Origin: Wenjunlia tyrosinilytica
Lineage (GTDB): Bacteria; Actinomycetota; Actinomycetes; Streptomycetales; Streptomycetaceae
Direction of reading: 5' to 3'
DNA: 64,000 bases
Assembly: GCF_014646055.1 (NCBI RefSeq)
Contig: NZ_BMMS01000031.1
Coordinates: 28,243 to 92,242, forward strand
This document shows positions 9,904 through 17,882 of this stretch, piece after piece. The position numbers and the translations under genes are program-made. Position 1 is the stretch's first letter, and each line of letters begins with the position of its first letter. The notes beneath the pieces were generated by a model that saw only the letters and a program-made list of their open reading frames with translations, was not told the DNA's origin and ran no database searches.

Positions 9904-10100
9904 GGTCGTGCCTCCCTCCCTGCGGTGTGCTGATCTGCGGTCTGTGCCTCCGCGGTGTATGCCCCCGCGGTGTGCTGATCTGCGGTCTGTGCCTCCGCGG
10001 CGTGTGCGCGAGTGCCGGGCCCGAGCGTGCCCGCAGTGCCGTGGATGCCCGCCGTGCGGTGCGTGCGGTGCGGTCCCTGACTGTCCTGCCGGAGCGTCAT
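9900..10100 (-). CDS. Candidate 66-residue linker ORF with an internal peptide repeat
   Basis: The ATG at 10100 overlaps the TGA of the kleisin-like gene (ATGA), and its TGA at 9902-9900 overlaps the GTG of the MukE-like gene (GTGA), so the frame exactly bridges the two genes. GGAG lies about 9 nt upstream of the ATG. The peptide begins MTLRQDSQGPHRT and contains AEAQTADQHTAG twice, encoded by a 45-bp tandem repeat. It has no recognisable domain. It may be a real small protein, or a frame kept open only so that ribosomes reach the next gene. Confidence 0.45.
   Translation of the reverse strand: MTLRQDSQGPHRTHRTAGIHGTAGTLGPGTRAHAAEAQTADQHTAGAYTAEAQTADQHTAGREARP
9922..10000. repeat. 45-bp-period tandem repeat between the kleisin-like and MukE-like genes
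   Basis: A 34-bp sequence starting GCGGTGTGCTGATCTGCGG occurs exactly twice, at 9922-9955 and 9967-10000, a period of 45 bp. The period is a multiple of three, so the overlapping small ORF stays open and encodes AEAQTADQHTAG twice. Confidence 0.85.
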
Positions 10101-11620
10101 GAGGCCCGCTCCGCCGCCATCGCGGCCGCGTCGAGCGTCGCGGTGCCGACGATGAGGTCGGCGCCGCCGAACTCCGGGTCGTCCAGCGGCGTCCCGTCGT
10201 CCACCGCGAACAGCAGCCGCTCCTCCCCCTGCCGGTAGGCGACACCGACGGGCGGGCTGGCGGCGTGCACGGCGAGGAGGGCGAGCAGATACGGGAGTTC
10301 CGGATCGGACCGCCGGGCCTCGGCCAGCAGACCGGACAGCCGTCTGGGCGCGTCCGGGGGCAGGTCGAGCAGATGCAGCGCGGTGTCCATCTGCTCGTCC
10401 GAGAACCGGCTGTCGTCGGGCGTGGCCACCAGGTCCGGCTCCGGCATCAGCGCACCGAGGTGCTCGCGCTCCAGCGGCGGGGTCAGCAGGCCGTCCACGA
10501 GGTCGCAGACCCGGGCCGCGGCGGGGGTGCGCAGACCTGTGCCGGAGGCGAAGAAGGCGTCGGTGACCTTGGACGCGCGCTCGACCGGCAGCGGCAGAAG
10601 GGGCCCGAGCAGCTGCCCGTAGAGGTCGGTCCCGGCCCGTGCGGGCGGCGCCGCGAACGCCTGGCGGTCCTGCTCGGCACGGAAGAGCGGCCCGGCCTCG
10701 AGCAGCCGGGACTGCAACTGGGTGTGGCGCCGGATGCAGTCCTTGACTATGTCCACGAGCTCGGCGGCGCGCCGCTTGTGCTCGCCGGTGCGGTGGTCGA
10801 CGGCCTCGGCCTCGTCGCGCACGCGGCGGATGTTGGTGAGGATCGCGTTCTCGTGCCGGTAGCGGTCGGCGACGTGGTCGAGTGCCTCGGCGATGAGGTC
10901 GGGGACCGCGCGCAGCCAGTCGACGGCCCGGACATTGCGCCGGGTGGCCTCCAGCGCCCGGCGCAGCGATTCGGCGTACTGGACGGTGCGGTAGCGGGCC
11001 TGTTCGGCGGCGAGCTGGGCGTCGGCGAGCCGGCCCCGCTCGATGAGCACCTCGAGCTTGACCTCGGCGGCGATCTGGGCGCTGGCGACGTCGGTGTCGA
11101 GCGCCCCCACCAGTACGTTGACGGCTTCGTCGGTGGTGCGCAGATAGACCCCGCCGTCGGGGCCCGGCACCTCTTCGACGAGCTTGAAGTCGTAGTCGCG
11201 GCGCACATAGGCGCCGTCGGGGCCGAAGGTGCCGTAAACGGCGCGGAAGCCGCGGTCGACACTGCCCACGTTGATCAGGTTCTCCAGGACCCAGCGGGCG
11301 ACGCGCTCGTGCTCGGCGGCGGGGCGCCGCGGGGCCTGCGCGGCGACCCTCGGCAGGAGCCGGGCGACGACCTGCTCGTGATCGGCGCCGGTGTCGAAGT
11401 CCATGTTGAGCGTGACCAGGTCGATGGAGGCGAGCGCCACCTCGGCCATGGAGTAGACGGTGTACTCCCCCGCCAGATTCGCCTTGCGCACGTCCAGGTC
11501 GTGCAGCGGCGCGGTGCAGGCCAGCGCCTTGAGGCGGCGGGCGAGGCCCTCGTCGGCCGCTGGGCCCGGCGCGGGGCGCGGGGCGCCCGGGGGCGTCTGG
11601 TGGTGGACGGTTGCGGTCAC
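10097..11620 (-). CDS. Kleisin-like (MukF/JetA-type) subunit of the SMC cluster
   Basis: The product is about 507 residues. I chose GTG 11620 because the sequence upstream is not coding-like; there is no clear ribosome site, but TAATCT lies 7 nt before the GTG, so a leaderless transcript is possible. The protein is helical, with a winged-helix-like N-terminal region, a segment DEAVNVLVGALDTDVASAQI, and long helices spanning about residues 190-300. The gene is first of the set and overlaps the next ORF by ATGA. Gene order and helical content resemble MukF/MksF/JetA kleisins. I found no adjacent JetD/MksG-type nuclease gene. Confidence 0.6.
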   Translation of the reverse strand: MTATVHHQTPPGAPRPAPGPAADEGLARRLKALACTAPLHDLDVRKANLAGEYTVYSMAEVALASIDLVTLNMDFDTGADHEQVVARLLPRVAAQAPRRPAAEHERVARWVLENLINVGSVDRGFRAVYGTFGPDGAYVRRDYDFKLVEEVPGPDGGVYLRTTDEAVNVLVGALDTDVASAQIAAEVKLEVLIERGRLADAQLAAEQARYRTVQYAESLRRALEATRRNVRAVDWLRAVPDLIAEALDHVADRYRHENAILTNIRRVRDEAEAVDHRTGEHKRRAAELVDIVKDCIRRHTQLQSRLLEAGPLFRAEQDRQAFAAPPARAGTDLYGQLLGPLLPLPVERASKVTDAFFASGTGLRTPAAARVCDLVDGLLTPPLEREHLGALMPEPDLVATPDDSRFSDEQMDTALHLLDLPPDAPRRLSGLLAEARRSDPELPYLLALLAVHAASPPVGVAYRQGEERLLFAVDDGTPLDDPEFGGADLIVGTATLDAAAMAAERAS

Positions 11621-11784
11621 GACGCACAGATTAGGCGGTCGCACCGACAACGATCGATTCGGCACGGTTGCGGTGGATGGGCGGCAATGCGGGACCCTGC
11701 AACATGCGTTCGGCACCGTTGACGCCAAGTCGCCCCGTCCCTACGGTTACCGGAGGGTAACCTCTGAGGAAGGCGGACGCCGGC

Positions 11785-12723
11785 ATGGCGCGGTCCACGC
11801 ATGTGCGCACATCCGACGGCACCAGGCTCCATGCCGTCGTCGAAGGTCCAGACGACGCCCCGCTCACCGTGGTCCTCGCCCACGGCTGGACGCTCACCCA
11901 TGCCTCATGGGCGGCGCAGGTGGCGGCGCTGACCGCCACCGGGGCCGAGCACCCGGTGCGCACCGTCACCTACGACCAGCGCGGCCATGGGCGTTCGGAG
12001 CGCGGAGCCGCCGTGCTCTCGATCGACCTGCTCGGCGACGACCTCGCCAGGGTGCTGGCGCAGACCGCGCCGGAAGGGCCCGTGGTGCTGGTGGGGCACT
12101 CCATGGGCGGAATGACCGTCATGGCGCTGGCCGCGTCACGGCCCGAACTGTTCGGCGGGAGGGTCGTCGGCGTCCTGCTCACCGGGACATCCGCGGGCGG
12201 GCTCTCCGTGCCCCCGCCCGGACGAGTGCCGGGACTGGCGAGGGCGGTGCGCCGCGGCCAGGGCGCGTTTCTCGCCCATGCCGCCCGCCACCCGGCCCGC
12301 TTCGAACGGCTGCGGCGCCTGGCTCCCCCGACCGCGGCGCTGCACCGGCGCCAGGTGCGGGGCTTCCTCTTCGGAGTGCGCCCGCCCCGCCAGGCCGTCC
12401 TGGAGTGCGCCCGGATGATCCACGACACGCCGATCGAGGTGATCGCGGCCTTCTTCCCCGCGATCATGACGCACGACAAGAGCCGTGCGCTGTCCGCGCT
12501 GTCGGGCGTGCCGGTGAGCATCCTGTGCGGTTCGCTGGACAAGCTCACACCCGTGTCCCACACCCGCGCGCTGGCCGCCGCCCTGCCGCACGCCCGCGTC
12601 CACATCGAGGCGGGCTGCGGGCACATGCTCCAGACCGAGCGCCCGGACGTGGTGAGCGGCCGTCTTCGCGAGCTCGTGGCCGACGTCCACCCGGCGGTGC
12701 CCAGGACCGAGGTCGGCCCCTGA
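11785..12723 (+). CDS. Alpha/beta hydrolase
   Basis: The 312-residue protein has the hydrolase fold signatures: an HGWTLTHASW oxyanion-hole region near residue 33, the nucleophile elbow GHSMGG near residue 105, a late Asp in the SILCGSLDKLTPVSH strand, and the catalytic His in GCGHMLQTE near the end. A helical lid region lies around residues 150-220. Its length is typical of non-heme chloroperoxidase or esterase-type hydrolases; the substrate cannot be read from the sequence. It is transcribed alone, divergent from the SMC set. Confidence 0.88.
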   Translation: MARSTHVRTSDGTRLHAVVEGPDDAPLTVVLAHGWTLTHASWAAQVAALTATGAEHPVRTVTYDQRGHGRSERGAAVLSIDLLGDDLARVLAQTAPEGPVVLVGHSMGGMTVMALAASRPELFGGRVVGVLLTGTSAGGLSVPPPGRVPGLARAVRRGQGAFLAHAARHPARFERLRRLAPPTAALHRRQVRGFLFGVRPPRQAVLECARMIHDTPIEVIAAFFPAIMTHDKSRALSALSGVPVSILCGSLDKLTPVSHTRALAAALPHARVHIEAGCGHMLQTERPDVVSGRLRELVADVHPAVPRTEVGP

Positions 12724-12741
12724 TTCCGCCGCGTCCTCCCT

Positions 12742-12843
12742 GATCCGCACGGCGTCCCCTCCGATCCGCACGGCGTCCCCACCCGATCCGCACGGCGTCC
12801 TCCCTGATCCGCACGGCGTCCCCGCCCGATCCGCACGGCGTCG
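12742..12843. repeat. Five tandem copies of a 16-bp sequence, period 21-22 bp
   Basis: GATCCGCACGGCGTC begins at 12742, 12763, 12785, 12806 and 12828, separated by short C-rich spacers; the first four copies end in a further C. The array lies between the hydrolase stop and the pxpA promoter. The spacing of about two helical turns is compatible with a protein-binding array, but slippage is equally possible. Confidence 0.85.
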
Positions 12844-12927
12844 GCTGCCGCGTCCCGTGAAAGCCCCGTTGGCGGCGCGGCTGACCCTACGATCGGATCA
12901 AGGGGAACGACCAACGATGGGGATGCC

Positions 12928-13692
12928 ATGTCCGACCCGGTGATCGACCTGAACGCGGACCTGGGAGAGGGGTTCGGGCGCTGGCGCCTGACCGACGACG
13001 AGGCCCTGCTGGAGGTCGTGACCAGCGCGAACGTCGCCTGCGGTTTCCACGCCGGTGACCCGTCCACCATGCGGCGGGTGTGCGAGCTGGCCGCCGAGCG
13101 GGGCGTGCGGATCGGCGCGCAGGTCTCCTACCGCGATCTGGCCGGGTTCGGGCGGCGGGCGATGGATGTGCCGTCCGACGAGCTCGCGGACGAGATCGCC
13201 TACCAGATCGGCGCGTTGCAGGTGTTCGCCAGGTCGGCCGGCTCATGGGTCTGCTACGTCAAACCGCACGGCGCGCTGTACAACCGGGCCGTGGGCGACG
13301 AGGAACAGGCCGCCGCCGTGGTGGCGGGCGTGGTGCGGGCGGGCGGAGCGCTGCCGGTGCTGGGCCTGGGGGGCTCCGCCCTGCACCGGGCCGCCGAGAA
13401 GGCGGGACTGCCCGTGGTCGCCGAGGCGTTCGCCGACCGTGCCTACACCGCGTCCGGCACGCTGGTACCGAGAAGCGAGCACGGCGCGGTCGTCACCTCG
13501 CCCGAGACCGTAGTCGAGCGCAGTCTCGACATCGCCCGCGACGGGGTCGTGACCGCGCTGAGCGGCGAGCGGATCGCTGTCGCGGCGCGCTCGCTGTGCC
13601 TGCACGGTGACACGCCCGGGGCGGCGCGCCTGGCCGTACGTGTGCGCGGCAGCCTCCAGGCCGCCGGGGTGCGGCTGGAGCCGTTCGCATGA
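12928..13692 (+). CDS. pxpA: 5-oxoprolinase subunit A (LamB/YcsF family)
   Basis: This 254-residue protein has the family hallmarks in order: DLNADLGEGFG at the N-terminus, NVACGFHAGDP near residue 36, and VKPHGALYN near residue 110. With PxpB and PxpC it forms the ATP-dependent 5-oxoprolinase that opens pyroglutamate to glutamate in the cytoplasm. The ATG follows GATGGGGATGCC, a modest ribosome site. The stop overlaps pxpB by ATGA, and all three subunits are encoded consecutively. Confidence 0.95.
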   Translation: MSDPVIDLNADLGEGFGRWRLTDDEALLEVVTSANVACGFHAGDPSTMRRVCELAAERGVRIGAQVSYRDLAGFGRRAMDVPSDELADEIAYQIGALQVFARSAGSWVCYVKPHGALYNRAVGDEEQAAAVVAGVVRAGGALPVLGLGGSALHRAAEKAGLPVVAEAFADRAYTASGTLVPRSEHGAVVTSPETVVERSLDIARDGVVTALSGERIAVAARSLCLHGDTPGAARLAVRVRGSLQAAGVRLEPFA

Positions 13693-14348
13693 ACGGTCCG
13701 GGCCGCGCGCACGCCCTTCACCCGGGCTCCGCGACGGTGCGGGCGGCGGGCTCGCACGCCCTGCTGGTCGAGCTCGAATCCGGTGAGCACGCCGAGGCGT
13801 TCCACGCGGAGGTGCTGCGGCGCCGGGACGCCGGGGAACTGCCGGGAGTGCGCGAGATCGTTCCCGGCGCCCGCACCGTCCTGCTCGACGGGCTCGACGA
13901 CCCGGCCGCCCTGGCCGGGGAGCTGCCCTCGTGGGAGGTGCCGAGGCTGGAGGCGGGCAGCGGTCCGCTGGTGGAGGTGCCCGTGCGCTACGACGGCGCG
14001 GACCTCGCCGAGGTCGCCGCGCTGTGGGGCGTGGCGGAGGAGGAGGTGGGACGCGTCCACAGCGGTGTCGAGCACCATGTGGCGTTCTGCGGATTCGCCC
14101 CCGGTTTCGCCTATCTGACCGGGCTCCGGGCGCAGTACCACATGCCCCGGCGCTCCACCCCGCGCACCGCCGTGCCCGCCGGCTCCGTCGCCCTCGCCGG
14201 CCCCTACACCGGTGTCTACCCGCGCTCCTCCCCCGGCGGCTGGCAGCTCATCGGCACCACCCGCTCGACGCTGTGGGACCCGGACCGCGAACCGGCGGCG
14301 CTGCTCTCGCCGGGCACGAGGGTGCGCTTCGTCATGGAGGACGGGTGA
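13689..14348 (+). CDS. pxpB: 5-oxoprolinase subunit B (KipI / allophanate hydrolase subunit 1 family)
   Basis: The 219-residue protein carries the family pattern: VPVRYDGADLAEVA near residue 100, then FCGFAPGFAYLTGL near 136, RRSTPRTAVPAGSVALAG, and a GGWQLIGTT motif near the C-terminus. It overlaps pxpA (ATGA) and pxpC (GTGA), implying coupled translation in fixed ratio. It functions with PxpA and PxpC in 5-oxoproline cleavage. Confidence 0.95.
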   Translation: MNGPGRAHALHPGSATVRAAGSHALLVELESGEHAEAFHAEVLRRRDAGELPGVREIVPGARTVLLDGLDDPAALAGELPSWEVPRLEAGSGPLVEVPVRYDGADLAEVAALWGVAEEEVGRVHSGVEHHVAFCGFAPGFAYLTGLRAQYHMPRRSTPRTAVPAGSVALAGPYTGVYPRSSPGGWQLIGTTRSTLWDPDREPAALLSPGTRVRFVMEDG

Positions 14349-15232
14349 ACGGGATCGAGGTCGTCCGGGCGGGCGTGCTGACCACCGTTCAGGACCTGGG
14401 CAGAACGGGCTACGCGCATCTGGGCGTGCCGCGGGGAGGAGCGCTGGACGCGCCGGCGCACCGGCTCGCCAACCGCCTGGCCGGCAACCCCGCCGAGGCC
14501 GCCACGCTGGAGACCACCGTCACCGGGGTGGCGGTACGCCCCCGCGAACCGGTGACCGCCGCCGTGACGGGAGCGTCCGCGCCGGTCACGGTGGACGGCC
14601 GCCCGGTTGCCTGGGGAGCGCCCGTGCGCGTCCCGGCGGGCTCGGTGCTGGAGGTGGGGCCCGCCGTCCACGGCCTGCGCAGCTATCTGGCGTTCGCCGG
14701 GGGCGTCGCCGTGGAGCCGGTCCTGGGCAGCCGCTGCACCGATGTGCTGTCGGGCCTGGGCCCCGCGCCGCTCAAGGACGCGGATGTGGTGCCGCTGGGC
14801 GACCGTCATGGCCCGGCGGCGCACCTGGACGGCCCCCCGGGCGGGGCACCGGGAGGGGAACTGGTGCTGCGCGTGGTGCTGGGACCGCGCGACGACTGGT
14901 TCACGGCCGGGTCGCTGCGCACGCTGGGGACGGGCGCGTACCGCGTGTCGGCGGCCGGCAACCGCATCGGCCTGCGCCTGGAGGGCCCACCGCTGGAGCG
15001 CGCGGTGAAGGGCGAACTGCCCAGCGAGGGAATGGTCCTGGGCGCCGTCCAGGTCCCCCCGGACGGCCACCCCGTGGTCTTCCTCGCCGACCACCCCACG
15101 ACGGGCGGCTACCCGGTGATCGCCGTGGTCCCCGAGCCGGACCTCGCCCCGGCAGCGCAGGCCGCCCCGGGCACCGCCGTGCGCTTCGTCCCGGTCAGGA
15201 GCGCGGCGCGGGACCGCGCACGGCTCGGCTGA
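14345..15232 (+). CDS. pxpC: 5-oxoprolinase subunit C (KipA / biotin-dependent carboxyltransferase-like)
   Basis: Translation is taken from GTG 14345, which overlaps the pxpB stop (GTGA). The 295-residue product begins with VVRAGVLTTVQDLGRTGYA and the GVPRGGALD motif typical of the KipA/PxpC family. RSYLAFAGGV follows near residue 115, and DHPTTGGYPV lies near the C-terminus. It is the third subunit of the 5-oxoprolinase complex. Confidence 0.95.
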   Translation: MNGIEVVRAGVLTTVQDLGRTGYAHLGVPRGGALDAPAHRLANRLAGNPAEAATLETTVTGVAVRPREPVTAAVTGASAPVTVDGRPVAWGAPVRVPAGSVLEVGPAVHGLRSYLAFAGGVAVEPVLGSRCTDVLSGLGPAPLKDADVVPLGDRHGPAAHLDGPPGGAPGGELVLRVVLGPRDDWFTAGSLRTLGTGAYRVSAAGNRIGLRLEGPPLERAVKGELPSEGMVLGAVQVPPDGHPVVFLADHPTTGGYPVIAVVPEPDLAPAAQAAPGTAVRFVPVRSAARDRARLG

Positions 15233-15301
15233 GCCGCCGGGGGCGGGAAGAGCGCCGAGGCGCAGGCGCGCCGACGGCCGCCGGGCGTGCGCCGGGGTGG
15301 C

Positions 15302-16486
15302 TCATCGCGCTGTCAGACGCGGCCGCGTCGACGGGGCGGGTGCTGCTCCCCGGCTCTCTCGGCTGCCCCGCGTGTGCACGTTCAAGAAGGCCTCGACCGC
15401 TGCGGGCCAGCCGAATTGTTCGGCGCGGGCACGGGCGGCGGTGCGGCGGGATGCTTCCGGGCGGGCGAGGATGCGCAGGACGGCGTCGGCGAAGGACTCG
15501 CCGTCGTCCGCGGCCGCCGCTCCCGCGTCGCCCACGATGGAGGGCAGCGCCGACGAGGCGCTGACGACCGCCGGGGTGCCGCAGGCCATCGCCTCCAGGG
15601 CCGCCAGACCGAACGTCTCCACCGGGCCCGGGGCCAGGCAGACGTCCGCCGAGGCCTGGACAGCGGCGAGTTCGCGCGGGTCGGCGACGTGGCCGAGGAA
15701 GGTCACCGGCAGGTTCTCCTCCAGCGCCCGCCGCGTCAGCCGCGCGCGCAGCGGTCCCTCCCCCGCCACCACGAGCGCCGCCCGCACCCCGCGTCCGCGC
15801 AGGGCCGCGAGGGCGTCCAGCGCCCTGCCGGGCCGTTTCTCCATCGACAGACGGGAGCACATCGCCAGCAGGACGTCCTCGCCCCGTCCGTGCCACTGGC
15901 GCAGGGCGTCGCTGTGCAGCGACGGACGGCAGTGCGCGAGGTCGACACCCAGCGGCGCGTGCACGAGGTTGCGCACCCCGATCCTGGTGAACTCCGCCGC
16001 CGCCCACCGCGTGGTGCACACCACCGTCGAGTGGGTCCTGGCGGAGCGCAGGTTGAGGGCGTCGGCCGTGCGCCGAACCGCCGGGCGGGGAACGCCCCAC
16101 GTACGCAGCAGGCCGTCGAGGCTCTCGTGGGAGACCATCGCGGCCCGGATGCGGTGGTGGCGCGCCCAGGCCCCGGTCCAGCGCAGGGTGGTGCGGTCGC
16201 ACACCTCCAGCCGGTCCGGCCGCAGGTCGTCCAGGAGCCGGGCGACGGGTCCCCTCGCCGCCAGGACGCGGTAGCCGCCGGTCCCGGGCAGGGCGGGTCC
16301 GGGCAGGGTCACCACCCGGCCCTGCGCGGTCTGCTCGTCGTGAAAACGGGGACCGGGGACGATGAGCACGGGCTCGTGGCCCGCGGCCAGGTAACCGGCG
16401 CCCAGGTGGTGCAGCGCGGTGCGCAGGCCGCCGGAGACCGGGGTGACGAAGTTCGCGAGCCGGACGATGCGCAGTCCCCCGCTCAT
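15302..16486 (-). CDS. GT4-family glycosyltransferase
   Basis: The 394-residue GT-B protein has an N-terminal VSGGLRTALHHLGAGYLAAG acceptor-domain loop. A C-terminal donor-binding domain contains the strand LLAMCSRLSMEKRPGRALDA, then VAGEGPLRARL, and the E-x7-E region ETFGLAALEAMACGTPAV. Its ATG overlaps the stop of the preceding glycosyltransferase gene by ATGA, so the two are cotranscribed. Sugar donor and acceptor are unknown; mannosylation of a lipid or polyprenyl carrier is plausible by association with the neighbour. Confidence 0.88.
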   Translation of the reverse strand: MSGGLRIVRLANFVTPVSGGLRTALHHLGAGYLAAGHEPVLIVPGPRFHDEQTAQGRVVTLPGPALPGTGGYRVLAARGPVARLLDDLRPDRLEVCDRTTLRWTGAWARHHRIRAAMVSHESLDGLLRTWGVPRPAVRRTADALNLRSARTHSTVVCTTRWAAAEFTRIGVRNLVHAPLGVDLAHCRPSLHSDALRQWHGRGEDVLLAMCSRLSMEKRPGRALDALAALRGRGVRAALVVAGEGPLRARLTRRALEENLPVTFLGHVADPRELAAVQASADVCLAPGPVETFGLAALEAMACGTPAVVSASSALPSIVGDAGAAAADDGESFADAVLRILARPEASRRTAARARAEQFGWPAAVEAFLNVHTRGSRESRGAAPAPSTRPRLTAR

Positions 16487-17688
16487 GCGACGCTGCCTTC
16501 GCGGGAGACGAGTGCGCGCTCGCGCTGCCGGATCCGCCCGTACGGCCGTGCCGCCGTGACGGCGCCGGGGACGCGCGCGGGACGGCGCTGCTCGAGCACT
16601 TCGGCGTAGTGGCCGAGGAGCTGGTCGCCGACGGCGGCCCAGGTCCTCGCGGCGACCGCGGCGCGCCCCGCCCGGCCGAACGCCCTTCGGGAGGCGGGAG
16701 CCGCCGCCAGCCCGGCCACGGCCTCGCGCAGCGCGGCGCCGTCGCGCGGGGGCACCAGCAGACCGGTGGTGCCGTGGTGCACCAGGTCGAGCGGGCCTCC
16801 GGCGGCGGGTGCGACGACGGGGACGCCACTGGCCATGGCCTCCTGGACCGTCTGGCAGAAGGTCTCCAGCGGCCCCGTGTGCACGAACAGGTCCAGCGAC
16901 GCGTAGAGCCCGGCCAGTTCGTCGCCGGTGCGGCGGCCCGGGAACACCGCTCCCGGCAGTGCCTCGCGCAGACTCTGCTCGCTGGGCCCGTCACCGATGA
17001 CGACGACCTTCACCCCCGGCAGAGAGCACACCCCGGCGAGCAGGTCCACGCGCTTCTCCGGCGCCAGCCGCCCGACGTAGCCGACGAGCAGTTCGCCGCC
17101 GGGGGCGAGCCCGGCGCGGAGCACGGGGTCGCGGTGGCGGGGGTGGAACCGCTCGGAGTCGACACCGCGCGGCCACAGGTGCACCCGGGGAACGCCGTGC
17201 TCGACCAGATCGCTCATCGCGGCCGTGGAGGGGGCCAGGGTGCGGTCCGCCGCGCTGTGGAGGGCCCGCATGCGCCGCCAGGCGGCGCCGCCGCCGACCC
17301 CGAGGTAGGTGCGGGCGTATCCGGCGAGGTCGGTCTGGTAGACGGCGACCGCGGGCAGCCCCAGCCGCTCGGCGGCGGCCATACCGCGGGCACCGAGGAC
17401 GAAGGGACTGGCCAGGTGGACGATGTCGGCGCGGTGCTCGGCCAGCGCGGCGGCCACCCGGCGGGTGGGCAGGGCGACGCGGACCTGGCGGTATCCGGGC
17501 CACGGCACGGACGGCACATGCACCAGGCGGTACGGGCCGTCGGCGGGTGCCGCCCGCTCCGCGACCGAGGGTGCGACCACCAGGGTGTCGTGGCCGCGGG
17601 CGGCGAGGTGCTCGGCCGTGCGCACTGCGCAGTGGGCGACCCCGTTGACGTCGGGGGGGAAGGATTCGGTGACGATGGCGACACGCAT
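16483..17688 (-). CDS. GT4-family glycosyltransferase, MgtA/PimB-like mannosyltransferase
   Basis: The 401-residue protein begins VAIVTESFPPDVNGVAHCAV, the pattern of GDP-mannose-dependent alpha-mannosyltransferases such as actinobacterial MgtA. In the donor domain LVGYVGRLAPEKRVDLLAGV is followed by VIGDGPSEQSL and ETFCQTVQEAMASGVPVV (E-x7-E motif). It is first of a two-gene unit with an overlapping GT4 gene. The mannosyltransferase assignment is by resemblance only. Confidence 0.85.
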   Translation of the reverse strand: MRVAIVTESFPPDVNGVAHCAVRTAEHLAARGHDTLVVAPSVAERAAPADGPYRLVHVPSVPWPGYRQVRVALPTRRVAAALAEHRADIVHLASPFVLGARGMAAAERLGLPAVAVYQTDLAGYARTYLGVGGGAAWRRMRALHSAADRTLAPSTAAMSDLVEHGVPRVHLWPRGVDSERFHPRHRDPVLRAGLAPGGELLVGYVGRLAPEKRVDLLAGVCSLPGVKVVVIGDGPSEQSLREALPGAVFPGRRTGDELAGLYASLDLFVHTGPLETFCQTVQEAMASGVPVVAPAAGGPLDLVHHGTTGLLVPPRDGAALREAVAGLAAAPASRRAFGRAGRAAVAARTWAAVGDQLLGHYAEVLEQRRPARVPGAVTAARPYGRIRQRERALVSREGSVA

Positions 17689-17840
17689 ACCGCCGTTGTC
17701 TCGGTGCCAGGCGTTGGCCAGGGCACGTCGATCTTTCCCACCGGAGAACGTCGCGTGAGCGTTGGACGCGCCACGCGGCGAAGGCCCGGGTGCGGCCCCG
17801 GCGAAGTCGCCGGGTGGCGGCTCCCGCGCAGGCCCGGGCG

Positions 17841-17877
17841 GGCGGCTCCCGCGAAGCCCGAGCCCGCGGGAGCCGCC
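17841..17877 (-). terminator. Strong hairpin downstream of the HEAT-repeat gene
   Basis: GGCGGCTCCCGCG at 17841-17853 pairs perfectly with CGCGGGAGCCGCC at 17865-17877, leaving an 11-nt loop. It starts 5 bp beyond the stop of the minus-strand HEAT gene and lies upstream of the glycosyltransferase pair. There is no T-run, as is common for Streptomyces terminators. Confidence 0.75.
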
Positions 17878-17882
17878 CCCCT

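Noticed and set aside
4168..11620. Complete Wadjet system
   Set aside because: No JetD-type TOPRIM nuclease gene is adjacent, and the ATPase motifs differ from those expected, so only the JetABC-like part can be claimed.
12742..12843. CRISPR array
   Set aside because: The repeats are only 16 bp with 5-6 bp spacers that are not unique, and no cas gene is present; the same holds for the other tandem arrays.
15233..15301. Terminator between pxpC and the convergent glycosyltransferase gene
   Set aside because: The GC-rich sequence gives only short imperfect pairings, with no clean hairpin.
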